A stretch of DNA of 64,000 bases from JBELHR01 sp049606855. GTDB lineage: Bacteria; Bacteroidota; Bacteroidia; Flavobacteriales; Flavobacteriaceae. The notes under the pieces are model-generated. The model had not been told where the DNA came from, made no database searches, and was given only the letters and a program-made list of their open reading frames with translations. The stretch covers positions 62,001 to 126,000 of the forward strand of contig JBMYVY010000005.1 of the NCBI GenBank assembly GCA_049606855.1. The letters run 5' to 3'. Positions 33,249 to 41,247 of this stretch are shown here, one piece after another; the stretch's first letter is position 1; every line of letters begins with the position of its first letter. The position numbers were made by a program, and so were the translations under genes.

Positions 33249-35084
33249 ATGAAAAAACACTTATTGACTTTGGCGCTTGCTTTGGGTTCAGTATTTGGAG
33301 CACAGGCTCAATACGGATATTGGCAGCAGCATGTTGACTATACTATGGATATCGACGTAGATGTAGAGAAGTACCAATATCACGGTACTCAGACCTTAGT
33401 GTACACCAACAACTCTCCTGATGTATTGGATAGAGTTTATTATCATTTATACTTTAATGCCTTTCAACCGGGCTCTGAAATGGATGCACGTTTAAAATCG
33501 ATTTCGGATCCAGATGGACGAATGGTAAATAATATTGGAACAAAGGAACATCCTAAATTTCAATCGAGAATCGATCTATTAACTCCTGAAGAAATAGGTT
33601 TTATCAAGGTTAATTCTTTAAGTCAAGATGGTCAGAAGTTAGATTATCAAGTTCAAGGAACAGTGATGACAGTGATTTTAGCTGAACCGATTCAACCTGG
33701 AGCCAAAACCACTTTTGAAATGGACTTCGATGGACAAGTTCCTACACATATCAGAAGAGCAGGTCGCGAGAGTGAAGACGGCATACATTTGTCTATGGCG
33801 CAGTGGTATCCAAAGTTAGCTGAATACGACTTCCAAGGTTGGCAGGATCACCCTTATATCGCTCGTGAATTTCAGGGAGTTTGGGGAGATTTTGATGTGA
33901 CAATACACATTGACCCAACCTATTCTGTAGGAGGAACAGGAGTACTTATAAACAACAATGAGATTGGACATGGTTATGAAGATGAAGGAGTAAAAGTTAA
34001 AAAACACAAAAAGAAAAAGAAACTAGCTTGGAATTTCAAAGCGGAAAATGTACATGATTTCACCTGGGCAGCTGATGATGAATACACTCATGATGTTGTG
34101 AGAATGGAAAATGGCCCTGTACTTCACTTTTTATACAAAGGAGATGAACAAACCATGGAAAACTGGAAAAAAGTTCAATCCTACACAGAACATGGAATGA
34201 AGTATTTTTCGGAGCATATCGGAGCATATCCTTGGCCACAGTATTCTGTGATTCAAGGAGGTGATGGCGGAATGGAATATGCCATGTGTACCTTAATCGC
34301 TGGAGGGGCTAATTTTGGAAGCCTTAAAGGAACGATGTATCACGAGATGGCTCATGCCTGGTTCCAACACCTATTGGCGACTAATGAATCTTTGCATTCT
34401 TGGATGGATGAAGGATTTACTTCATACATCTCAGCTTTGGCAAATAATGACAGTTCAGAGAACCCAAAAGACAATCCTATAGCGGGGTCGTATCGAGGGT
34501 ATTATTATGTGGTTAATCAAAACATGGAAGAGCCTTTAACTACCCAATCGGATCGTTATGATTCAAATACCGCTTATTCTATTGCCGCTTATGTTAAAGG
34601 AAAAATATTCTTGGCTCAGATCGGATATCTTGCAGGAGATGAGGTTCTACAGAAGGTAATTAAGGAATATTACAACCAATGGGCAATGAAACACCCTACG
34701 CCAAATGATTTTATTCGTGTAGCTGAAGAAGTTAGTGGATTTCAATTAGAATGGTATTTGAATGAGTTCGGGCAAACAACCCATACTATTGATTATGGAG
34801 TAAAAGCCATTGAAGGGAATCAAATTACATTAGAACGCATTGGTCGTATGCCTATGCCATTAGATTTAAGAGTAACTTATGAGGATGGTACTTTTGAGGA
34901 TTACTTGATTCCATTAAGAATGATGAGAGGTCATAAAAATACGGATGCTCATGTCGTAGAGGATTGGGCTTGGGCCTATCCAGAATATACTTTTAAGGCT
35001 TCAAAAACGGTTAAAAAAGTAGAGATCGACCCATCGACAATGATGGCAGATGTCTTTCAAGACAACAATGTATTAGAGAAATAA
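33249..35084 (+). CDS. M1 family metallo-aminopeptidase, secreted
   Basis: 611 residues. The signal peptide ends at about AQAQ (residue 21). The zinc motif HEMAH (365-369) with E388 in WMDEGFTSY gives the HExxH-x18-E pattern, and the GGMEYAM exopeptidase motif lies upstream. It removes N-terminal residues from peptides in the periplasm or outside. There is a Lys-rich loop (KKHKKKKK) around residue 250. No C-terminal sorting domain is seen. Confidence 0.93.
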   Translation: MKKHLLTLALALGSVFGAQAQYGYWQQHVDYTMDIDVDVEKYQYHGTQTLVYTNNSPDVLDRVYYHLYFNAFQPGSEMDARLKSISDPDGRMVNNIGTKEHPKFQSRIDLLTPEEIGFIKVNSLSQDGQKLDYQVQGTVMTVILAEPIQPGAKTTFEMDFDGQVPTHIRRAGRESEDGIHLSMAQWYPKLAEYDFQGWQDHPYIAREFQGVWGDFDVTIHIDPTYSVGGTGVLINNNEIGHGYEDEGVKVKKHKKKKKLAWNFKAENVHDFTWAADDEYTHDVVRMENGPVLHFLYKGDEQTMENWKKVQSYTEHGMKYFSEHIGAYPWPQYSVIQGGDGGMEYAMCTLIAGGANFGSLKGTMYHEMAHAWFQHLLATNESLHSWMDEGFTSYISALANNDSSENPKDNPIAGSYRGYYYVVNQNMEEPLTTQSDRYDSNTAYSIAAYVKGKIFLAQIGYLAGDEVLQKVIKEYYNQWAMKHPTPNDFIRVAEEVSGFQLEWYLNEFGQTTHTIDYGVKAIEGNQITLERIGRMPMPLDLRVTYEDGTFEDYLIPLRMMRGHKNTDAHVVEDWAWAYPEYTFKASKTVKKVEIDPSTMMADVFQDNNVLEK

Positions 35085-35091
35085 TTTTTAG

Positions 35092-35122
35092 GGCTGAATC
35101 CAAATGGGTTCAGCCTTTTTTT
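35092..35122. terminator. terminator between the M1 and LysE-type genes
   Basis: GGCTGAATCC / GGGTTCAGCC (one T-G pair) with a 4-base loop and a T7 tract on the + strand. It sits between convergent genes, but the minus-strand tail is only AAAAAT-rich, so it acts mainly for the M1 gene. Confidence 0.8.
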
Positions 35123-35804
35123 ATTCTCCTTGAATAAAATTATTAAGCTCTTCAGGGAGTACAGCATCAGATGGCAAAAACCCTTTAATGAGTAAAAAAA
35201 CACCAAAAACAATAAAAACGAGTGCCAAAACTCGTTTAAGTTTAAAACTCACTGCAGGGGTAATTTTACTTTTGAGTTGCTTAGCCAATTGAATCTTGAT
35301 CAAATCCGTTAGGAAATAACCCAATAAAATTGTTCCAAAATACTGGAAAAAATGATTTGATTCCATGTCTAATGAAGGGCCGATTAAGACAATCATTGCA
35401 AGCCAAAAACCCAGAACTCCAATATTTATAAAATTTAGAAAGAAGCCTTTAAAAAAGAGGCCTAAATAGGTTGGATTCTTTTCGTTTACAGTTAATTCAG
35501 GGTCTTGAAGTCTCCCGCGGTTTTGTTTATTAAAATAACTTAGTACTCCGTAGGAAATCAAAATACCACCACCAAGAATAAAGACTAATGGATCATCTTT
35601 TATTAGATCTAAAGCGGGTTTGGAACCATAAAATGCGATGGCAATAAAAGCGGCATCTCCAGTAATAGCTCCTAAATCAAACGCAATTGCTCTTCTTGCT
35701 CCATATAAAATGCTTGTTTGTAAAAGCATAAAAAATACGGGACCTATCATAAAGGCTAAAAAAAAGCCTAGAATCAACGCGTCTGTAAACTCGCTTATAT
35801 TCAT
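35121..35804 (-). CDS. LysE-family transporter
   Basis: 227 residues with about six transmembrane helices. The N-terminal FLAFMIGPVFFMLLQTSI is typical of the LysE/RhtB amino-acid exporter fold (GPxxxxxxxxS). The exported substrate is unknown. It is the last gene of the minus-strand run with the PaaE-like reductase, three bases after it. It could export amino acids released by the nearby peptidases; this is speculation. Confidence 0.85.
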   Translation of the reverse strand: MNISEFTDALILGFFLAFMIGPVFFMLLQTSILYGARRAIAFDLGAITGDAAFIAIAFYGSKPALDLIKDDPLVFILGGGILISYGVLSYFNKQNRGRLQDPELTVNEKNPTYLGLFFKGFFLNFINIGVLGFWLAMIVLIGPSLDMESNHFFQYFGTILLGYFLTDLIKIQLAKQLKSKITPAVSFKLKRVLALVFIVFGVFLLIKGFLPSDAVLPEELNNFIQGE

Positions 35805-35807
35805 TTA

Positions 35808-36812
35808 TTAAGCTTCATCATAATTGATACAGATTTTGTCTGTAGTGGCATGTGCATCACAAGTAATGGTCAACCCTTCCTCAATTTCTGAGTCCGTAAG
35901 AATTGCGTTTTTTTCCATTTTGGCTTTACCTTCTGTAATCAAAGCAATACAAGAACTGCAAACCCCTCCTTTACAAGAGTACGGTGCATCCAAATCTTGC
36001 TCAAGCACCGCATCGAGTAAATTCATCCCTTTTGGGGCTGTAAATTCATGGGTTTCATCATCGAGAATAACCGTTATGCTGACTTGGTCGTCAGTGATCA
36101 CATCTTCTGACGTACTGCTGCTAAATAATTCGAAGGCAATTTGTTCTTTTTGATAACCAAAACCTAAAAAGAGGTTTTCGGAATTTTCAATAAGTTGCTC
36201 AGGCCCACACAGGAAAATTTGATCGAATTTAAGCCCTTTTATACAGTATTGAATATACGAATCGTCGATTCTGCCTAAGTGTTGATCTGGCCCACAGTTT
36301 TGACTAAAAGCATAATGAATTGTGAAATTATCGTGTTTTTTCTCAAGGTCTTCAAGGGCTGACTTGTACATCACTTGGTCTGGAGTTTTATTTCCATAAA
36401 TTAAGTGAAACTCACAGCTCGGATTGGATATAGCAGCGCTAATCATTGACAAGACAGGAGTAATTCCACTTCCTGCTGCAATGCCTAAGTAGGTTTTATT
36501 TTCAACTTGATTCGGATTCAGAACAAATCTTCCTTCTGGAGCACTTATTTTTAAAAGATCTCCTTGCTTTAAGCCCAAAGCATAATTTGAGAAAAGCCCT
36601 TTTTCTACCGCCTTAATCCCGATTCTCAGATCTGCTCCGGGAATTGAGCTTAAGGAATAGGACCTTCTTAACTGTTCTCCATTAATCTCTTGCTCAACAG
36701 TAATATACTGACCAGGTAAAAAATCAAACCCTTTTATATTTTCAAAAAGTATGCTAACCGCGTCTGATGTTTCTTTAACGACGCTTTTAATTTTATGTTC
36801 GAAAAACTCCAT
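35808..36812 (-). CDS. PaaE-like FAD/2Fe-2S reductase
   Basis: 334 residues of the ferredoxin-NADP reductase type with a C-terminal plant-type ferredoxin. The FAD motif is RRSYSLSS, the nucleotide site is GIAAGSGITP, and the 2Fe-2S ligands are in CKGGVCSSC plus the downstream TCDAHA. It resembles the reductase component PaaE of phenylacetyl-CoA epoxidase and Hcr, but no oxygenase partner (paaABC) is in the window. It would pass electrons from NAD(P)H to an unknown oxygenase. Confidence 0.88.
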   Translation of the reverse strand: MEFFEHKIKSVVKETSDAVSILFENIKGFDFLPGQYITVEQEINGEQLRRSYSLSSIPGADLRIGIKAVEKGLFSNYALGLKQGDLLKISAPEGRFVLNPNQVENKTYLGIAAGSGITPVLSMISAAISNPSCEFHLIYGNKTPDQVMYKSALEDLEKKHDNFTIHYAFSQNCGPDQHLGRIDDSYIQYCIKGLKFDQIFLCGPEQLIENSENLFLGFGYQKEQIAFELFSSSTSEDVITDDQVSITVILDDETHEFTAPKGMNLLDAVLEQDLDAPYSCKGGVCSSCIALITEGKAKMEKNAILTDSEIEEGLTITCDAHATTDKICINYDEA

Positions 36813-36842
36813 TTGTACTAAAATTTTGGCAAAAGTAACAAA

Positions 36843-37478
36843 CTAGAACTTTAGGTAAGAATATATCACAGGAATAATTACCAAAACCAGTGTTATAACT
36901 AAAAACATTGTAGTCAATAAGTCATTGCTAAATAGAAGACTAGCGATAATAACAGCAGTACCTCCAAACATCCATAGTTTAGAACTCATCTTGTGAGTAG
37001 CAAGCCAAACAGATTCTTTCTCTAGAGTCCACGGTGTTCTAATTCCAATAAAATAATTACGAGGTAGCGAGGGCATATAATAGCCTAAAGAAAGATACAA
37101 AACTCCGACGCCCATAATTATATAATTGATATTACCAACTGAACTACTCGATGCTGAATTAATAATAAAGACACATAAAATACTATTAAGGATAGTAATT
37201 ATTATGCGTATTTGTTTGTAACCGTGAACATTTGCGCTAAGCTTGTTTTTGGGGTCAAGTTTTGGAATTCCGAGAAATAAAAGGTACAAAAACAGAGGAA
37301 GTCCAAGACTGAGGTAGACTAATTCCTGCTTGGAGCCGTATCGATCAATTTCGCCATTTTGATTCCAATGCATAGGTACTTGATCCGGCAATTCAGGCCA
37401 TAAGTACGCTAAGTATGCTGCAGGGATTAAGCATATAAAAATTAAAAGAAGCTCAGTAGTCCAATTTGATATTTTCAT
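36843..37478 (-). CDS. SdpI-family membrane protein with DUF1648 domain
   Basis: 211 residues with six to seven membrane helices. The loop PDQVPMHWNQNGEIDRYGSK (about 31-50) is the DUF1648 signature, and the C-terminal part with YFIGIRTPWTLE is the SdpI-like half. In Bacillus, SdpI gives immunity to the SdpC toxin; most homologues have no known toxin. It overlaps the PH-domain gene by 4 bp, so the two are coupled. Confidence 0.85.
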   Translation of the reverse strand: MKISNWTTELLLIFICLIPAAYLAYLWPELPDQVPMHWNQNGEIDRYGSKQELVYLSLGLPLFLYLLFLGIPKLDPKNKLSANVHGYKQIRIIITILNSILCVFIINSASSSSVGNINYIIMGVGVLYLSLGYYMPSLPRNYFIGIRTPWTLEKESVWLATHKMSSKLWMFGGTAVIIASLLFSNDLLTTMFLVITLVLVIIPVIYSYLKF

Positions 37479-37900
37479 ATTAACTCAATCTCTGGGTTTA
37501 TTTTTTGTAGTTGTGAGATGAATTCCCCTTCTTTTTCTGGACTGATATAAATTTCTGAATAACTTTTGTACCTGACTTTCATACCATTTCTTGATTTTGC
37601 AATCCTCATTCCCACCCAAGCTGTGGTGGGACTTTTGATACTTTTAATCTCCTCTATTTTAACCGATATTTTAATAGGGCCTGACCTTGCGACTAGCAAG
37701 TTTTCATTTATTTCATAATAAGTGAATTTTTGAATTGAAATAAACAAAAGCTCCACCAAAATTAATATAAGGAGCGGCCACCATGTATCTGTATTTAATC
37801 CTTCCAAAACAATGATATACAGGAATAAACCTATGCATAAGATATGCATACAAATAAATACGAAGAGGAATAAGGGGTCATTTTTACTTTTAAAACGCAT
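37475..37900 (-). CDS. small membrane protein with bacterial PH-like domain
   Basis: 141 residues: two N-terminal transmembrane helices (15-55), then a beta-rich domain (YYEINENLLVARSGPIKISVKIEEIKSI) like bPH/DUF304 domains, ending in an alpha helix (EKEGEFISQLQKINP). Its function is unknown. It overlaps the upstream X-Pro peptidase gene by 11 bp and SdpI by 4 bp. Confidence 0.7.
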   Translation of the reverse strand: MRFKSKNDPLFLFVFICMHILCIGLFLYIIVLEGLNTDTWWPLLILILVELLFISIQKFTYYEINENLLVARSGPIKISVKIEEIKSIKSPTTAWVGMRIAKSRNGMKVRYKSYSEIYISPEKEGEFISQLQKINPEIELI

Positions 37901-39677
37901 TGTTCACAATTGGCAATTCGATATAAGTTTTGTTCAAATCAATAATCAATTTTGTTCCGGGTTTCGGATGAAGGGTAAACTCTTGATCAGAAGAAAAAAT
38001 CATCACCCCAATTTGCTGACCAGCTTTAATAATTTGGTCATCAGGCTGCAGATCGAAAGATAGATCTACACTTTTACCGGGCATTAATGGAAATCCTGAG
38101 TCCATAGACTCTGAGTTTTGTGGATCAGCCCAGCCTCTTGTAATAATATTATCCGTCATTAGTGCATCTTCATTTTCATTCCATGGCAACGACACCACCC
38201 AAACAGATAGATTTGCGGCAGATTTAGAGCTCGACAAGCTAAGGTTTATTTTTGCAGTACCGGAAATATGTACATCGTTTGTTAATACAGGACTGAGCAA
38301 TAATAATCTGTTATCTTTATTACTGAGATCTATGAGGTTTTCTCCTTTAATAGTTACATCATCACTTAAGGTATATTTTTTTAAACCCTTAGTTTTTTTC
38401 TGACTTAGACTGAGTTCTTTAGTAGGGTAATAGCGAACTGATTTAGCCGCTGGGTTAGGATAATCTATATAAGAAGTTGGCTGTGATGGAGCATCACCTG
38501 CACGAACGATATGTGCTTTGTTAGGTTCATTTTCTATGCCGTTTTCTTGGTCGTGAAGAAATTGAGAAAACCATTTATTCATCATCTCAACGGGAGGCGG
38601 TCCTCCATGTCCGAATTGATGATAATATATTTGCGTGGTGAGCCCCATTTGTTTTGCTTTCTGGTAAATTCTATTTGAATGTTCAGGCATAACATTCCAG
38701 TCATTGAAACCGTGAGACATCAGCATAGCGGCCTTCATATTATCCATTTGTAATAGATAGTCCCTTGAGGCCCAAAAGTCATTGTAGTCTCCTGTTTCTC
38801 GGTCAATTCCTCTTGCCATAATACTGTCCCTATATACTCGATTTCCATAAGCTCGATTGGACTCATCCCCTGAATGAATAAAGTCATACAGCACATCAAT
38901 ATCCTCACCCAAATAACCTCCAGGTGAACGAACCAAACCGTTGGATCTATAATAGTGGTAATAAGAGGTATTTGGAGCTACAGGTATAATTACTTTCAAG
39001 GCATCAACACCGGTAGTCGCTGCCGCTAAGGGCAAAGTTCCGTTATATGAAGTTCCAGTCATTCCAACTTTTCCAGTGGACCAATAGGCGGTAACTTTTT
39101 CTTGACCTGTTCTGTCTTTAAATCCATTATCCTTTCCACTTAACCATTCAATTACTGCCTTAGGAGCAAGAGTTTCATTACTTCCACCAACAGTTGGCGA
39201 ACCGTCGCTTAACCCCGTTCCAGGCGAAGAGGAATAGACCATAATGTATCCGCGAGGAACCCATGTATTTGAATGCCTCATGGATATAATTGGACGCTTT
39301 CCTCGGCGAACTACCTGAGGATGTTTGTGGGGAGGGGGAGTTTCTCCAAGTTCGTGGTTTACATCCCAAAAAATCCCAGGACTGTCCTGAGCTACACCTG
39401 CAAAATAGGGACTGGTATTGTAAATAACAGGAAGTTTTAATCCTTCTGTTTCTGTTTGTTCTTGTCTGATTACGGCCACATGCATGCGGTCCATGATTCC
39501 ATCCCCATCAGTATCAAACTCTGTCTCCACCCAAAGATCTTCTTTGATCCATTTAGAGGCGTCTTCAAATTCGGGGACAATTTGGGCGAGTCCATTTTTA
39601 AATATAGGTTTAACCTGAGCCTCAGTTATTTGGATAAATGAAAATAAATAGAAAAAAATTAATGTAATTGGTCGCAT
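37890..39677 (-). CDS. X-Pro dipeptidyl-peptidase-like hydrolase (CocE/NonD, S15)
   Basis: 595 residues with signal peptide (about residues 1-20, ends ITEAQ). An alpha/beta-hydrolase with the nucleophile in GMTGTSYNGT, the aspartate in HGFNDWN and the histidine in QFGHGG, plus the C-terminal jelly roll typical of S15/CocE. It cuts N-terminal X-Pro dipeptides or esters; the exact substrate is not known. The gene heads a five-gene minus-strand run (S15, PH, SdpI, PaaE-like, LysE). Confidence 0.9.
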   Translation of the reverse strand: MRPITLIFFYLFSFIQITEAQVKPIFKNGLAQIVPEFEDASKWIKEDLWVETEFDTDGDGIMDRMHVAVIRQEQTETEGLKLPVIYNTSPYFAGVAQDSPGIFWDVNHELGETPPPHKHPQVVRRGKRPIISMRHSNTWVPRGYIMVYSSSPGTGLSDGSPTVGGSNETLAPKAVIEWLSGKDNGFKDRTGQEKVTAYWSTGKVGMTGTSYNGTLPLAAATTGVDALKVIIPVAPNTSYYHYYRSNGLVRSPGGYLGEDIDVLYDFIHSGDESNRAYGNRVYRDSIMARGIDRETGDYNDFWASRDYLLQMDNMKAAMLMSHGFNDWNVMPEHSNRIYQKAKQMGLTTQIYYHQFGHGGPPPVEMMNKWFSQFLHDQENGIENEPNKAHIVRAGDAPSQPTSYIDYPNPAAKSVRYYPTKELSLSQKKTKGLKKYTLSDDVTIKGENLIDLSNKDNRLLLLSPVLTNDVHISGTAKINLSLSSSKSAANLSVWVVSLPWNENEDALMTDNIITRGWADPQNSESMDSGFPLMPGKSVDLSFDLQPDDQIIKAGQQIGVMIFSSDQEFTLHPKPGTKLIIDLNKTYIELPIVNNAF

Positions 39678-39715
39678 GACGTTCTTTTTGCTTCAAGCTA
39701 CGACAAAATGCTAAA

Positions 39716-39753
39716 ATAAAAAAGACTTGGCGCGTAATGACCAAGTCTTTTTC
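39716..39753 (-). terminator. terminator of the MFS gene
   Basis: Perfect AAAGACTTGG / CCAAGTCTTT stem with a 10-base loop. On the minus strand it is followed by a T-tract, 53 bases after the MFS stop. Confidence 0.82.
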
Positions 39754-39805
39754 GTTAAGGGTAAAACCATTATCGGGTTTATTGGTCGGAAGATAGGAAT
39801 AAATT

Positions 39806-41032
39806 TTAAAAGATACTTTTTTGTTTGGCCCCAATTAAAAAGGAAATGAGTAAAAGAACAAAAGAAGTAAGCATCAAACCATATCCAATATCGAGATGGT
39901 CCACGATAACACCAATCGTCATCGTTAATGCAGCATTAGTAAGTGTATTAAAAGAGGATTGAACAGAGAGTACAGAGCTCAATATTTCTGGTTTAACTTC
40001 TCTCGCAATCATTCCTGTCAAAACCGGTTTACGGAGGTTTTCGACGATGAATATTCCTGAGAAAAATAGAAGCACCCCATAAATCCATTTTACTTCATAA
40101 AACAAACCGCTTAAACTACCTGCCGCAAAAGCGATAACTAATGTCCAAGTGGAAAATTTTGCAAATTTTGCCTTCTCAAAATATTTAGCAGCCCTAGAAG
40201 CACGAGAGCTTAAAAGGTAAATAATGAAATAAACAACGCCAATTAACGCAGCCCCTCGCTCTTGATTGCTATAGTTCTTTAAAAAAGGCAAACTAATTAC
40301 CAGGGTCATAAGCATGGGTTGTATATAATCCTTGATTGATTTTAAATAGGCAGTTGAGAGTGCAGAAGAATTTACTATTAGTAACACCTTTATAGACTTG
40401 ATGGCCTTCCAGAAATTGATAAACGTATCCTTAAAACTTCGTGTTTCTTTCTTTTTGTTTGAAAAATTTAACTCATTCGGATAGGAAGCGATATTCAAAA
40501 AATTTAAAACATAAGGTACAATAGAAAGTATGAAAATACTGTGATAATCGTCGGTAAAAAGCACGATTCCACCTGCGATTAGAGAACTTACAGCCGATCC
40601 GAGTTGAGACCATGAACGAGTTCCTCCATAATAGGTGATTTTTAGATCAGACCATCCGTTATTTTTAAGATAATCCATGATCATTCCTTTATGTGTACCG
40701 CTTCTAAAGGCATCTGCCAAGCCGTAAATGATCATGGCGATTAATAACAAAAAATAAGCATTTGCTGCATAAAGGATGTAAAATGCCAAAATGAAAAGGG
40801 CAAAAGCAATTAATAAAGAGGTTTTTCTCCCATAGGTGTCGGCAATTAAGCCTGAGGGAATTTCCATGAGATTTGTTGCAATTACCTTAGCGGTATACAA
40901 ACTCGCAATTAAGGTATATGAAAACCCCTTACCCAATAAATACACCATTAAAAAGGCCTCAAAAAACACGAGATTTTTCAGAAACCCATAAGCACAAAAT
41001 TTTGCGTATTGGAGGTTTTTGTAATTGACCAT
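39806..41032 (-). CDS. MFS transporter
   Basis: 408 residues with twelve membrane helices. The motif GLIADTYGRKTSLL between helices 2 and 3 is the MFS signature, and EIPSG precedes it. It resembles drug or metabolite exporters of the family. Substrate unknown. The leader upstream of the ATG carries several nested inverted repeats. Confidence 0.88.
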   Translation of the reverse strand: MVNYKNLQYAKFCAYGFLKNLVFFEAFLMVYLLGKGFSYTLIASLYTAKVIATNLMEIPSGLIADTYGRKTSLLIAFALFILAFYILYAANAYFLLLIAMIIYGLADAFRSGTHKGMIMDYLKNNGWSDLKITYYGGTRSWSQLGSAVSSLIAGGIVLFTDDYHSIFILSIVPYVLNFLNIASYPNELNFSNKKKETRSFKDTFINFWKAIKSIKVLLIVNSSALSTAYLKSIKDYIQPMLMTLVISLPFLKNYSNQERGAALIGVVYFIIYLLSSRASRAAKYFEKAKFAKFSTWTLVIAFAAGSLSGLFYEVKWIYGVLLFFSGIFIVENLRKPVLTGMIAREVKPEILSSVLSVQSSFNTLTNAALTMTIGVIVDHLDIGYGLMLTSFVLLLISFLIGAKQKSIF

Positions 41033-41042
41033 GTTTAAAGAT

Positions 41043-41120
41043 AATCAAAAGGCCTCAATTTCTTGAGGCCCACGAATCAATTTGCTGCAGCAAGTTTCCA
41101 AACAAATAAACCTTTTGATT
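41043..41120 (-). promoter_or_regulatory. structured leader of the MFS gene (nested inverted repeats)
   Basis: Within 78 bp upstream of the MFS start are a 10-bp repeat AATCAAAAGG / CCTTTTGATT (41043-41052 and 41111-41120), a palindrome TTGCTGCAGCAA (41082-41093) and a hairpin GGCCTCAA-TTTC-TTGAGGCC (41051-41070). On the minus strand the hairpin is followed by TTTTGATT. The outer repeat and the hairpin share two bases, so they can alternate or stack as a three-way junction. A possible attenuator or riboregulator. Confidence 0.4.
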
Positions 41121-41235
41121 CATATTAAGGACTCAGGTTTTTCTAAATAGTTGCAGGAAAAGTGAATTTTTAGCCAAAAAAACATCAAAAGAAGGTTAAA
41201 AAGAGACTCTAATTTAGATACAACAATAAATAGAT

Positions 41236-41243
41236 TAAATTTG
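41236..41243 (+). promoter_or_regulatory. -7 box TAAATTTG just before the amylase gene
   Basis: Exact TAnnTTTG match with TTTA 19 bases upstream (41213-41216). It ends four bases before the ATG, so the transcript is probably leaderless. Confidence 0.6.
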
Positions 41244-41247
41244 TGAT

